64,000 nucleotides of DNA from Streptomyces sp. NBC_01750. GTDB lineage: Bacteria; Actinomycetota; Actinomycetes; Streptomycetales; Streptomycetaceae. This document shows, one piece after another, positions 26,330 to 35,512 of this stretch. Under the pieces are notes generated by a model. The model saw only the letters and a program-made list of their open reading frames with translations, was not told where the DNA came from and searched no databases. The DNA lies in the NCBI RefSeq assembly GCF_035918095.1, contig NZ_CP109137.1, forward strand, positions 8,821,980-8,885,979, read 5' to 3'. The position numbers were made by a program, and so were the translations under genes. How positions within the stretch are numbered: the first letter of the stretch is position 1; each line of letters begins with the position of its first letter.

Positions 26330-26761
26330 ATGAGCACTCTCGAAGAACAGATCGACATCGGTGTTCCGATGGATGTGGCCTGGGACTGCCTCCACCGCGT
26401 GGAGACGTATCCGCGGTTCCTGGTAGGAGTACGCGAGTGTCGTTCGGAGGGCGGGCACCGGGCGCACCTGGACGTCGACGCGGGCGGCCGGGCTCAGGAG
26501 TTCGAAGCCGAGATCACCGACCGGGGCAAGGAAAACATGATGGAGTGGCAGACCACGAGCGGTCCCGACCTGGCCGGAACGTTCTCACTGCTGCCTATCG
26601 ACCGGGAGCACACCCGAGTCCAGGCCCGGATCGAGTACGACCCGGGCACCGTCAGGGAGGCGTTCGGCGGGCCGAAGGGTTTCGCCCAGGCAACCGCGAT
26701 CGAACAGCTCGTACGGAATGACCTCGAGCACTTCAAGGAGTTGACAGAACGGGAACGGTGA
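26330..26761 (+). CDS. SRPBCC-fold (polyketide cyclase/lipid-binding type) protein
   Basis: 143 residues, ATG at 26330 with GAGGTGG upstream. It starts STLEEQIDIGVPMDVAWDCL, then HRVETYPRFLVGVRECRSEG, then the strand EFEAEITDRGKENMMEWQTT, and ends with the long helix IEQLVRNDLEHFKELTERER. This is the START/Bet v1-like fold of Streptomyces cyclase/dehydrase-type proteins that bind hydrophobic ligands. Ligand unknown; it stands alone. Confidence 0.8.
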   Translation: MSTLEEQIDIGVPMDVAWDCLHRVETYPRFLVGVRECRSEGGHRAHLDVDAGGRAQEFEAEITDRGKENMMEWQTTSGPDLAGTFSLLPIDREHTRVQARIEYDPGTVREAFGGPKGFAQATAIEQLVRNDLEHFKELTERER

Positions 26762-27101
26762 GCCGCGCGACCGTTCCCACCGGGGCCTGAGGTCTCTGCC
26801 CTTCTCGGCCGCTGCGGCGGGACCGGCCCCCTGACCGGTTCGGGCGCAATCGCCGGTCTGCCTGTTCGGCATCGGCCCCGGCGGCGCGGAGGGTGTGACG
26901 TTACCGGCGCTCCCCTGGGGCTTCGCCCCCTACTGCGCTAGCGACGAACCATACGCAGACTCCATCCTGCCCACCGGTGGCTTCACCGGCCCACCCGAGG
27001 ACACCCTCGACTGCGCCAGCCAGCTCCACCTGGGCGTGCTGGGACAGTCACACCCGGGCGCTCACGGGGATTCCGGAGGGTGTCGACAACGATCGGGCAG
27101 C
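26762..27101. other. Gap with no convincing gene
   Basis: 340 bases between convergently transcribed genes (SRPBCC and the sigma factor). No clear coding frame; the stretch probably holds the terminators of both. Confidence 0.4.
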
Positions 27102-28019
27102 TCAGGAGAGTTCGTGCCGAGTGCCGTCGGCGACGGCGTGGAGCTTGTCCGGGTTGGCCATGTTGTGGATGGTTGAGATGCGGCCTTCCGGGTCGAAGTC
27201 GAAGGTCAGCGTGGCGACCACGCGGCCCGGGCCGCGGAAGACCACGCCCGGGCCGGCATTGATCCAGGTGAGTTCTGCCCGCATCTGCCCGGGCTCGATG
27301 CCCTGGTAGGTCACGGTGCCGAGCTCGGCGAACCAACGGGCCACGGTCTCCAGGCCGACGACCGGCTTGAGGGCCTGGCGGACCTTGCCGCCGCCATCGG
27401 TCCACAGCGTCACGTCCGGGGAGAGCAGCTCCATGAGGGTGTTGATGTCGCCGCCCGTCGCCGCCGCGAAGAAGCGCTCGGTGACGTCGCGTTGGCGGGC
27501 GCGGTCCGCGGTGAAACGGGGCCGGCGGGCCTGGACGTGCTCGCGGGCGCGGTGCGCGGCCTGCCGGACCGCTGTCTCCGAGCGTTCCACCGCCTCCGCG
27601 ATCTCCGCGTAGCTGAAGGCGAAGACTTCCTTCAGTACGAAGACCGCGCGCTCCAGGGGGCTCAGCGTCTCCAGGACGACCAGCAGGGCCATGGAGATCG
27701 AGTCCGCCGTGGCGACGCCGTCGGCGGTGTCCGGGCTGGTGAGGATCGGCTCGGGGAGCCACGGTCCGACGTAGGTCTCGCGCTGGTGGCGGGTCGAACG
27801 AAGCCGTTCCATCGCCAGGTTGGAGACGATCCGGGTCAGATAGGCCTTGGGGTCGGCGACCTGGGAACGGTCGGCCGCCGACCACTTGAGCCAGGCGTCC
27901 TGGACCACGTCCTCGGCGTCGGCGGCGGTGCCGAGGAGGCGGTAGGCGACGGAGAAGAGCAGGGTGCGGTACTGCTGGAAGGCGAGCTGGTCGGGGCTGG
28001 CCTGCTGTGGCTGGGTCAC
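27102..28019 (-). CDS. sigJ: ECF41-type RNA polymerase sigma factor (SigJ)
   Basis: 305 residues from a GTG at 28019 that overlaps the oxidoreductase stop (GTGA). Region sigma-2 includes FSVAYRLLGTAADAEDVVQD and sigma-4 includes LSPLERAVFVLKEVFAFSYA with AVRQAAHRAREHV. The C-terminal ~110 residues form a SnoaL-like domain with the ECF41 marks TDGGGKVRQ and a final NPDKL. In ECF41 factors this extension controls activity in place of an anti-sigma factor. The usual neighbour is an oxidoreductase or similar gene, as here. Confidence 0.9.
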   Translation of the reverse strand: MTQPQQASPDQLAFQQYRTLLFSVAYRLLGTAADAEDVVQDAWLKWSAADRSQVADPKAYLTRIVSNLAMERLRSTRHQRETYVGPWLPEPILTSPDTADGVATADSISMALLVVLETLSPLERAVFVLKEVFAFSYAEIAEAVERSETAVRQAAHRAREHVQARRPRFTADRARQRDVTERFFAAATGGDINTLMELLSPDVTLWTDGGGKVRQALKPVVGLETVARWFAELGTVTYQGIEPGQMRAELTWINAGPGVVFRGPGRVVATLTFDFDPEGRISTIHNMANPDKLHAVADGTRHELS

Positions 28020-29209
28020 TTGGCGCTCCGGATCCGGGTGTAGCGGCCGCCGTGCGGCCAGAACGCGCCCGAGGCGGGCATCTTCTTCATGCGGGCGAAG
28101 GTCGGCCACGGCGCGGCGGTGACCGTCTCCTTGTACTTCGCGGCCCGCTTGCCGGTCAGCATGAGCCGGCGCGGGCTGTCGTCGGGGTGGGTGAACTGCA
28201 CGACGGCGTCGTTCCGGCCCAGGCTGACGGGTGTGTGGTAGTAGCCGAAGCGGAAGGGCTTGGGCTCCTTGCCGGTCAGCACCCGCAGGATCGAGAGGGA
28301 CGCGTGCACGCCGGTGGGCATGCCGCCCTGGCAGGTCCCGTGCATCACGCCGTAGCCCTGACGGATCGCCGCCGCGTCACCCACGGCGTAGACATCCGGG
28401 TGGGAGACCGAGCGCAGCGCACTGTCCGTGACCACACGGCCGCGCTCGTCGACGGTCAGGCCCGCGGTGGCAGCCAGCGGCGAGACGTGGGTGCCGCTGG
28501 TCCACAGCACCGCGGCCGCCGGGACGCCGGAGCCGTCCGCGAGCTCGACGCTGTCCGGCAGTACCTTGGTCACCTCGACGCCGCTGCGCACCCGCACGCC
28601 GAGCCGGGCGAGCGCCGCGTCCAGATAGGCTTTGGCCTTCGGGTGCATGCTCGCGCCCGGCTCCTGCCGGCCCAGCAGCACCACCTGGAGCTCCGGGTGC
28701 CGCTCGGCGATCTCCGCGGCGGCCTCGACGCCGGTGAGGCCGCCGCCGCCGACCACGACGGTCCCGCCGTCGAGCCGGGACAGCCGGTCGGCGAGGAGGG
28801 CGGCGTCCTCCGGGCTGTTGAGGGTGTAGGCGTGGTCGTCCACGCCAGGGACGGCGACGGTGTCCGCCGCGCTGCCCAGGCCGTAGACCAGGGTGTCGTA
28901 GCGCAGGACCCGGTCGTCGTCGATCCGGACGGTCTTCGCCTCGGCGTCCACCGCTGTGACCCAGCCGCGGACGAAGGCGGCGCCGGTGCCGTCCAGCAGC
29001 TCCGGGATGTTCATCTCGGCCGTCTCCTGGCCGGTGGCGGTCATGTGCAGTCGGAGCCGCTCGGTGAAGTTGACGTAGGGGTTGACCAGCGTCACTCGCA
29101 GGTTGCCACGCTTCCTGGTGCGGGCCGCGAGCTGGATCGCGGCGGAGAGCCCGGCGTAGCCGGCTCCCAGGACCAGGACCTCGTGCTGCTGCGCTGCTGT
29201 CGTGTTCAT
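28016..29209 (-). CDS. NDH-2-like FAD/NAD(P)-dependent oxidoreductase
   Basis: 397 residues; the ATG at 29209 has GAGAGAG upstream. The FAD-binding Rossmann motif is VLVLGAGYAGLSAAIQLA (residues 10-27), the NAD(P) motif is TVVVGGGGLTGVEAAAEIAE (about residues 150-170), and a C-terminal FAD contact is VYAVGDAAAI. It lacks the cysteine pair of disulfide reductases and an obvious membrane anchor. Such proteins are typical targets of ECF41 sigma factors; it is co-transcribed with sigJ. Substrate unknown. Confidence 0.85.
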   Translation of the reverse strand: MNTTAAQQHEVLVLGAGYAGLSAAIQLAARTRKRGNLRVTLVNPYVNFTERLRLHMTATGQETAEMNIPELLDGTGAAFVRGWVTAVDAEAKTVRIDDDRVLRYDTLVYGLGSAADTVAVPGVDDHAYTLNSPEDAALLADRLSRLDGGTVVVGGGGLTGVEAAAEIAERHPELQVVLLGRQEPGASMHPKAKAYLDAALARLGVRVRSGVEVTKVLPDSVELADGSGVPAAAVLWTSGTHVSPLAATAGLTVDERGRVVTDSALRSVSHPDVYAVGDAAAIRQGYGVMHGTCQGGMPTGVHASLSILRVLTGKEPKPFRFGYYHTPVSLGRNDAVVQFTHPDDSPRRLMLTGKRAAKYKETVTAAPWPTFARMKKMPASGAFWPHGGRYTRIRSAK

Positions 29210-29261
29210 CGCTCTGCTCTCTCTTTCGTGTCGGTCGTTCCCGCTGTGCGGACGACCACCA

Positions 29262-29289
29262 GACGCAAGCTGCCCTTCCGTTCGTGACA
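29262..29289 (-). promoter_or_regulatory. Candidate ECF41-type promoter
   Basis: Reading leftwards, TGTCACG (29289-29283) is followed after 17 bases by CGTC (29265-29262), about 53 bases before the oxidoreductase start. ECF41 promoters are described as TGTCACA with CGTC at about this distance, so the sigJ operon may be self-activated. The spacing here is at the long end. Confidence 0.5.
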
Positions 29290-29645
29290 TGGGTCCGATA
29301 TGACCCGCGTCACATCGCGAAGAGAGAGCGGGCGCGCGCTGCATCAGCACCCCGAGCACCGCGACGCGCAGCATTCAATCATGATCGACTGGCTCCGCAC
29401 AGGAACTGACGGAACAACAGGATTCCGCAGGTCAGCGGCAGGACTTGGTGCTCTCACGCCGCCCGCGAGCACGACCGCCTCTACACCACCCCCGCCCAGC
29501 GGAACTACGCCCTCACCACTTGATCGCGAGCTTCACTCGAAACGAACCGGACCCAAATCACCGATCCTCATCACCTCGACACCTGAGCGGCGGCGCCCAC
29601 GACCGGCTCCGGTGTCAACCCCCGAAGGACTTCCGGAGCCGACCA
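29290..29645. other. Gap left of IS1380 copy 2
   Basis: About 355 bases with no intact gene. If the IS630 fragment on the other side of the insertion sequence had once continued here, its N-terminal part should be visible; I see no such homology. Confidence 0.4.
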
Positions 29646-31322
29646 CTTAGCCTCGATCCACCGATGTGGGCTGAGGGTGATCTTCTGGCTGAGGTCGGGG
29701 GACGGCCGTTGGATTGGGCACCTTGTAGCTGCTGGTCTGCCCAGCGTTTCCACGTGTTCGGTTCCGGTTGGGCCCTTGCGGGCGGGGTGGGCAGGGACGT
29801 TCGTGTCAGCCGGCTGGGCCGTGGACGGTGTCGAAGAGGTGTGTCCAGGCGTGCTGCCAGGGCCAGTTGTTCGGTAGGTGCAGGGTGACGCGCCGTGCGG
29901 AGCGGGCGGTCCGGGCGGGAACGTGGATCAGGTGGGCGCGGAGGGTGGCGGTGGTGGCCTTGGCGTGGAAGGCGGAGGTCAGAGCACCGGTGGCCCGCAG
30001 CAGGTTGTAGGTCATCGCCCACAGGGTCAGCCAGGCGGAGTTGGCGTGGAAGTGTCCGGACGGCAGGTGGGCCAGAGCTGCGGCTTTGCTGTCGGCGATG
30101 ACCTGCTCGACGACGGCGTGGTGACGGTGTTCCCGTTCTGACTGGAGGGTCGGGGCGGGGTTGTCGGTGAAGAACGGGTGGTAGCGCCAGAGGGGGAACA
30201 GCTCGCCCTGTTCACCCACGACGGCGGGTTCGGCCAGGTCCCGGACCCGGCGCACGATCAGCCGGGCCGTGACCCGCTCGCTCTTCTTGCGGCCGGTGAA
30301 GGCGGTGTAGGCGGGTATCTCGGCGACTTCGGCGCCGGAGATGAGCTCGCCGGTGTCGGGGTCGGGCACCGCGGTGGGATAGGTGATCTGCTGCCATGCC
30401 TCGTCCGGAATGCCGAGGACGGCCCGCTTGATGGAGGGGTTCATGCCGCAGGTGATGGAGAAGCGGGCCCCGGTCCGGCGGCAGGCGGCGATTACACCGG
30501 CGTTGTAGAACTGTGAATCTGCCCGCAGGATCCGCAGGCCGGTGCAGCCGACCTCGACGGCGGTGGCCAGCGCCTCACTGACCAGTTTCGGGGCGCCGCG
30601 TGAGTCGGCTGCCTTCCCGCGGCGCATCCGCACGGTGGCGATCACCGGCCGCGAGGCGGGGGTGCAGATCGTGGCCAGCAGCGGGTGCAGGGTGCGGACG
30701 CCCTTGAACCGGCCGTACTCGGCGCCCTGCTTGGTCCGGCCGTAGACCCGTTTGTGGGTGGAGTCGACATCGATGAACGCCTTCTCGCCTGCGCCGGGCA
30801 GCAGCGGCGTGTGCGAGGCCAAAGCGGCCAGGAACCTGCGGTGCACCGCGTGGAGCTGGAGTGCGTGACCGTGGGTGAACGCGCGCAGGAAGCTGCCCAG
30901 CGTGGAGGGCGCACGGACGCCTGCGAACAACACGGGCATCGCGCCGTGGCGCAGGACGTGAAGGTCGTCGATGCTGTCCGCACCGGCGGCCATCCCGGCC
31001 ACGATGCTGGTGACCTTGGCATCCGGCCCGGCACCCGCGCCGTTCTTCGCTCCGGTCAGCTTCACCTTCTCCGCCACCAGACGGGCCAGCCCGCACCGCT
31101 CGGCCAGCTGCATCACCGGGACCAGCCCGGCATGCGCGATCAGATTCGGGTCGTCGAACGCAGCGGAGACCGCCGCCGGAGTATGGGAAACTTTCATCTA
31201 CGAGGTGCCTTGCTGATTGTGCGTGCTGGAAGCGTCAGAACTCCCATCATCGCAGGTCAGCAGGCACCTCTTCTTGATTCCTTATCCACAGGAGGCGGGT
31301 CACTCGGTGGATCGAGGCTAAG
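29646..31322 (-). mobile_element. IS1380-family insertion sequence, copy 2
   Basis: 1677 bp with the same perfect 19-bp terminal repeats as copy 1 and the same orientation; the one difference I found is G at 31294. No target duplication is visible beside the ends (left flank GACCA, right flank CAAGC). It cuts into an IS630-type transposase, whose 3' part starts directly at the right end. Confidence 0.9.
29806..31197 (-). CDS. IS1380-family transposase (copy 2)
   Basis: Residue for residue the same as the 463-residue transposase at 3221-4612, including the catalytic regions FIDVDSTHKRVYG and LRADSQFYNAG. The identity at DNA level means recent duplication or gene conversion. Probably active. 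Confidence 0.9.
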   Translation of the reverse strand: MKVSHTPAAVSAAFDDPNLIAHAGLVPVMQLAERCGLARLVAEKVKLTGAKNGAGAGPDAKVTSIVAGMAAGADSIDDLHVLRHGAMPVLFAGVRAPSTLGSFLRAFTHGHALQLHAVHRRFLAALASHTPLLPGAGEKAFIDVDSTHKRVYGRTKQGAEYGRFKGVRTLHPLLATICTPASRPVIATVRMRRGKAADSRGAPKLVSEALATAVEVGCTGLRILRADSQFYNAGVIAACRRTGARFSITCGMNPSIKRAVLGIPDEAWQQITYPTAVPDPDTGELISGAEVAEIPAYTAFTGRKKSERVTARLIVRRVRDLAEPAVVGEQGELFPLWRYHPFFTDNPAPTLQSEREHRHHAVVEQVIADSKAAALAHLPSGHFHANSAWLTLWAMTYNLLRATGALTSAFHAKATTATLRAHLIHVPARTARSARRVTLHLPNNWPWQHAWTHLFDTVHGPAG

Positions 31323-31710
31323 CAAGCACCCGCGCTTCCACGTCCACTTCGCCCCGACCGGCTCCTCCTGGATGAACCAGGTCGAGCGGTGGTTCGGCCT
31401 GCTGACCGACAAGCTCATCCGCCGCGGCGTCCACAGGTCCGTGAAGGCCCTGGAACACGACATCACCGCGTGGATCGACACATGGAGCGAGAACCCGCGG
31501 CCCTTCAGCTGGACCAAGACCTCAGACGAGATCCTCAACTCCCTCGCCGACTACCTCACCAAGGTCGGAACCGCCAGCCAGAAAACCGAGCCGGGCGCCT
31601 CGAGCCCCGCGGGCGGCGGCCCTGTGACAGCGGGCCCCGCGCCGTGCTTTCTATCAGCGGTGCGCGAATGGACCGACAGGGCTTTCGCTCAGCGTGTCAG
31701 TGCCTCGTAG
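31323..31710 (+). pseudogene. C-terminal fragment of an IS630-family transposase
   Basis: Directly at the IS1380 right end, the frame reads HPRFHVHFAPTGSSWMNQVE, then RWFGLLTDKLIRRGVHRSVK and ENPRPFSWTKTSDEILNSLA, the last ~80 residues of IS630-type transposases, including the catalytic Glu in NQVERWF. The N-terminal two thirds are absent on the other side of the element, so a deletion accompanied or followed the IS1380 insertion. Confidence 0.8.
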
Positions 31711-32810
31711 GCGGTTTGGAGGAGCTTGTGGCTGCGCGGGTCGGTGAGGCCGAGATGGGTCATCTGGTTCATCACGTAGGCGATGGTCATGCGCGTGTCG
31801 AGGTCATTGACGACCAATGATCCGCCCCTTCCGCCCCAGTAGCAGGTGTGGAGGTTGGGTGTGCCGACCGGTGCGTCGTCGGCGTTCAGGGCGTAGCCCA
31901 TGCCGAAGCGCAGAGGGATGCCGAGTACGAGATCGATGCCGTGGGACTGCTCGTCGAACACCATGCGGCAGGTAGCTTCGGACAGAAGGCGCGCTGAGGG
32001 CGTTTGGCCTCCGGATGCCAGTACCGATTGGATGGCGGCCACAGATCGCGCGTTTCCGTAGCCCGCCGCGGCAGGGATCTCGGCGCGGCGCCACTGGGCG
32101 CTCCAGGTATCCTGAGCGGTCACGTAGGCGCCGACCGGAATGGTCACCCGTGGGTTGGCTGCGGGTGCGGGGCCGGGTGCGGGGATGACATCGGAGACAC
32201 GGAGGTCGTGTTCGGCTGGGAGGCCGATGTGGAAGTCGGCGTCGAGTGGGGCAGCAATGTGGTCGGCGAAGAACCTGCCGATTGACTGCTGGCATATGCG
32301 GCGGATGACCTCGCCGATCAGAAAGCCGTGGGTGAACCTGTGGTAGCCAGAAGCCGCGCCAGGTTCCCAGCGGGGCGACTGGCGGGCCAGTAGGGTGGTG
32401 GCCTTCTCCCAATCGCACAGGTCGTCGAGGTTCATTGGCTGGTCCCAGTCGGGGAGACCAGCGGTGTGGCCGAGCAGGTGCCGGATCTCGATGCGGTCTT
32501 TTCCTGCGGTACCGAACTCCGGCCAGTATTTTGCGACCGGTGCGGTCAGGTCGAGTTCGTCGCGGTCGGCGAGGACGAGAGCACACAGCGCGGTCATCGT
32601 CTTCGTAGTGGACCACACGTTGGTGATGGTGTCGCGCTGCCATGGTTGGGTACATTCCTGGTCGGTGTGGCCTCCCCACAGGTCGACGACGGGTTCGCCG
32701 TCTAGGTAGATCGCCACCGAGGCACCGACATCCGCTCCGCTGCGCAGGGAGTCGGCGAACGCCTCCCGTACTGCGCTGAACTGGTGGCTACAGTTGCCTT
32801 GAATTTCCAT
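31689..32810 (-). CDS. Serine hydrolase of the beta-lactamase/EstB family
   Basis: 373 residues, no signal peptide, so cytoplasmic. The catalytic SxxK motif is WSTTK (Ser67, Lys70), a Tyr in SGYHRFTHGFLIGE takes the second catalytic place, and CYWGGRGGSLVV near the end corresponds to the KTG-like HxG/WGG strand. The family hydrolyses esters, amides or D-amino acid peptides. It could be a stand-alone esterase or a peptidase for a nearby natural product; the intervening trio of genes argues for caution. Confidence 0.85.
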   Translation of the reverse strand: MEIQGNCSHQFSAVREAFADSLRSGADVGASVAIYLDGEPVVDLWGGHTDQECTQPWQRDTITNVWSTTKTMTALCALVLADRDELDLTAPVAKYWPEFGTAGKDRIEIRHLLGHTAGLPDWDQPMNLDDLCDWEKATTLLARQSPRWEPGAASGYHRFTHGFLIGEVIRRICQQSIGRFFADHIAAPLDADFHIGLPAEHDLRVSDVIPAPGPAPAANPRVTIPVGAYVTAQDTWSAQWRRAEIPAAAGYGNARSVAAIQSVLASGGQTPSARLLSEATCRMVFDEQSHGIDLVLGIPLRFGMGYALNADDAPVGTPNLHTCYWGGRGGSLVVNDLDTRMTIAYVMNQMTHLGLTDPRSHKLLQTAYEALTR

Positions 32811-32830
32811 GTCGAACGATGTCTCCGATC

Positions 32831-34012
32831 TCAGTGCGTCGCTATCAGGCGGTTAAGGCGGGCGGCGAGTTCGCGGATCTGAGGTGAAGTGTCTGCCTTG
32901 GCGACTTTGCGTAGGAATTCGATCTCGCCAGGCAGGTCTGCACCTCCGAGGACCGGGACGGTCAGATCACCGCGCAGCAGGGGCGCTCCGCCTGCCTTTG
33001 CGTGTCGCGCTATGCGCAACCAGCAGGCGGTCACGCGGGGATCGACCTCGGCGGGTGGGGGTGAGTCTTCGTGTTCAAGCTGTGCCCGAACGTCATCCAG
33101 TACTGCCTGGGGGACATAGGCACGCAGATCGAGGACGGCGTCACGGATCTCGATCACTGTCCGGTAGAGGAGCAAGTCCAGCGGGTCAGAGCACCGCAGG
33201 AAACCAAGGCTGCGTTGTTGAGTCTGCGCCAGGCGGACGTCGGGCACCGCGTCGACCAGGTCACGCCACAGCGGCCAGAGCTGCCACAAGATCCGCATGC
33301 GTCTGAGCGCCAGCGCCGCCGCAGTCCCGAGAGGGACGCAGATCGCGCTCGCTCTTGAGAAGGCATAACAACCCAGCAGAAGTGGAGTGATAGATGGGAA
33401 CCACGAGTATCGCATCCCGATATATGTGGCGCTGAGTAGCCAGTACGCCCCGGCGAAGACAGCACCGAGGCCGAAGAGCCGCAGTCCGACACGTAGGGCG
33501 AGGTCTAAACTCGCACGGCTGTACCACCAGCAGGCGGTTGCGCACACCAAGTTCGTGCTGAGGTTGACCGTGATAAGGACCACCCAGTATGTCGTGGAAG
33601 GGGTGGGATCACCAACGGAGGGAACCGTGTGTGACAGGTGCGGTTCTGCGGCTAGATCTAGCCAGGCGAGCGCGGTCATCACGAGCCCGGCTAAACCGTA
33701 CAGCAGGTATGTGTGACGGCCGCGAACCGCCAGGAACACGAAGTCCAGTACGGCGGCAGAGGTGAGAACGCCGAACAGGTTTCGTGCCAACGCGGTCAGA
33801 TGGGTGGGCCCGGTGGCTTGGTACACGAGGTCGTTGACCCATTGCAGATGGAGAGTCAACGCAGCTGCGGCGCCCAGGACCGCTAGCCACAGGGGCCGTT
33901 GCTCGCTTGAACGCATGACGGTCGGAGCACGTAGCACCACTGCCAACCACAGAGAGGCGACGCCAGCCGTCTCCAAGCCAATCCCGAAACTCAGTAATTC
34001 GCTGATCGTCAC
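32831..34012 (-). CDS. MAB_1171c-family membrane protein
   Basis: 393 residues. The first ~225 form seven to eight hydrophobic segments (LETAGVASLWLAVVLRAP, PLWLAVLGAAAALTLHL, HTYLLYGLAGLVMTALAWL and others), then a cytoplasmic helical domain from about residue 235 (LWPLWRDLVDAVPDVRLA, YRTVIEIRDAVLDLRAYV). The WPLWRxLxxAxP and YRxVIEIRDA pieces are typical of MAB_1171c putative transporters. The gene overlaps the ImmA-like gene by four bases (ATGA) and belongs to the XRE/ImmA/membrane trio common in Streptomyces. Confidence 0.75.
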   Translation of the reverse strand: MTISELLSFGIGLETAGVASLWLAVVLRAPTVMRSSEQRPLWLAVLGAAAALTLHLQWVNDLVYQATGPTHLTALARNLFGVLTSAAVLDFVFLAVRGRHTYLLYGLAGLVMTALAWLDLAAEPHLSHTVPSVGDPTPSTTYWVVLITVNLSTNLVCATACWWYSRASLDLALRVGLRLFGLGAVFAGAYWLLSATYIGMRYSWFPSITPLLLGCYAFSRASAICVPLGTAAALALRRMRILWQLWPLWRDLVDAVPDVRLAQTQQRSLGFLRCSDPLDLLLYRTVIEIRDAVLDLRAYVPQAVLDDVRAQLEHEDSPPPAEVDPRVTACWLRIARHAKAGGAPLLRGDLTVPVLGGADLPGEIEFLRKVAKADTSPQIRELAARLNRLIATH

Positions 34013-34581
34013 AGTCGACGTCCCCTTTGGGTGATTCCCAGTGCCTCGCTGAGTGCCCCCAGCGCGGGAGTTGGGGGCACAGCGATGCCGTCATTCTGTG
34101 TGGCGAGGATCAGACTTGCCATCATCTCCGCTTCTTGTTCCTGGGCATCAGAATAGTTTGAACGCTGCAGCATATTTCGGACTAGCTCTGGATTCAGATC
34201 CGGAAACACCAATCGGGCGGTCGCGTCGTCCAGGGATGAGCTGCTGCGATGTTCGCAGACTATGTGAGCCAGCTCGTGCACGATGATGTGGTCCTGGTGA
34301 GGTCGCGTAGTCTTGGCTTCGAATATGACGAGGTCGGCCGCGTCCGAGGCGATCCAAAGACCGCACGGCTGGGCGGCCCGCATGGCAATGGGAATCAGAT
34401 GGAGAGGTCGGCCGCGCCGCTCGCTTAGACGAGCGCACAACCCGGCGATGTCGCACGACATGGGGAGCATCAACGCAGCCAGACGGGCCTCACAACTGCG
34501 GCGTAGGTGTGCAAGGCTGCGGCGCTGGCTGTATCTCATTTCCGGCGGCACTGGACGCGACCTCTCAGCGAAGAAGACCAC
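34009..34581 (-). CDS. ImmA/IrrE-type zinc metallopeptidase
   Basis: 190 residues. The zinc motif HExxH is in HIIVHELAHIVCEH, with a helix after it containing EAEMMASLI as third-ligand candidate. This is the M78/ImmA pattern, a peptidase that cuts a partner repressor. The XRE regulator encoded upstream is the natural target, and the membrane protein downstream may give the signal. Start chosen as the track ATG; a later ATG (MRYSQRRSLAH) is possible. Confidence 0.75.
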   Translation of the reverse strand: MVFFAERSRPVPPEMRYSQRRSLAHLRRSCEARLAALMLPMSCDIAGLCARLSERRGRPLHLIPIAMRAAQPCGLWIASDAADLVIFEAKTTRPHQDHIIVHELAHIVCEHRSSSSLDDATARLVFPDLNPELVRNMLQRSNYSDAQEQEAEMMASLILATQNDGIAVPPTPALGALSEALGITQRGRRL

Positions 34582-34804
34582 CGACCGTACGAGTGTGGAG
34601 ACGTTAAGTCTTCTACCTCAGCCTTGGTGTCTACACTCGGACGATTTCGACTCCGGCAACACCAGCCGTGGTGGTTCCTGCCGCCGGGCACAGCAGGCCC
34701 GGCAGGGTTAAGTCGGCGAGGAACTCTTCTGCTGTGCACCGTAAGAGCCTGAGAACCACTTGCGGCGGTGCGGGCCGGATGCGGCTCGGAAAAGGCACGC
34801 ATCG

Positions 34805-35230
34805 TCACTCCTCGACAGGGGGGAGTCCATGCAGCTTCCTCACCTGATCAAGCATGGCTGTAATGGCCTCAAGGCTGTCCTGCTGCAAGCCCACAGCTCG
34901 TAGGGCGACCCCGCGGACGCCTGCCTGGCTCAGCACCTCCAGCCCCGCGAGCTGAGCGTTGACTCGCTCTGCATGGTCGGGGTCCACGAAATAGGCCGGC
35001 GAGACGCCGAAGAACTCTGCAAGTGCTGCCAGTAGTTCTTGAGAGGGGTGTGCACGAGAGCCGTTCCGCAGTGCTGACAGGTAGGCGCCACTAACGCGTA
35101 TGTGAGGAAACTTCTCCTTGATCTTGTCAGCAACCTCGTTGTTAGTCCACCGCCGTCCCTCAGGGCGGCTCCTGGAGAACAGGCCGTCCAGTCGCTCGGC
35201 AAGCGTCGACTCCTCTGGCGCGCCAGTCAT
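34805..35230 (-). CDS. XRE-family helix-turn-helix regulator
   Basis: 141 residues. HTH around NNEVADKIKEKFPHIRVSGA and YLSALRNGSRAHPSQELLAA, then LAEFFGVSPAYFVDPDHAER, the classical XRE ending. The C-terminal helix region (LSQAGVRGVALRAVGLQQDS) is shared by Streptomyces regulators of this trio. The ImmA-type peptidase and membrane protein follow in the same direction after ~220 bases. Confidence 0.85.
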   Translation of the reverse strand: MTGAPEESTLAERLDGLFSRSRPEGRRWTNNEVADKIKEKFPHIRVSGAYLSALRNGSRAHPSQELLAALAEFFGVSPAYFVDPDHAERVNAQLAGLEVLSQAGVRGVALRAVGLQQDSLEAITAMLDQVRKLHGLPPVEE

Positions 35231-35512
35231 GCGTCCTCCTGTGGCTGAATATGCACCATCTACCCCTGTGCGACGGACAGTTGAAGTCTACTGCGGCGCC
35301 TCGTCTACTGGTTGACGAGGCGCCGTGGGCATGGAAGCATCTGCGGATCAACCGGTAGATTATTTGAATCTCAACTTTCATCTAACGGTTGACCGCCGGT
35401 TTGTGGCGTGGGTTGAGCAGTTGTTCTTCGGTTGTTGCTGATCTGAGTCAAGTGCTTCGTGGGCCACTCCATGTACGTGTTCGTGTCGATGGCCCGGCAG
35501 GAAGGATGCGTG

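Noticed and set aside
3061..31322. Target-site duplications of the IS1380 copies
   Set aside because: Flanks compared for each copy and for the outer pair: ACGCC/GAGCC, GACCA/CAAGC and ACGCC/CAAGC do not match.
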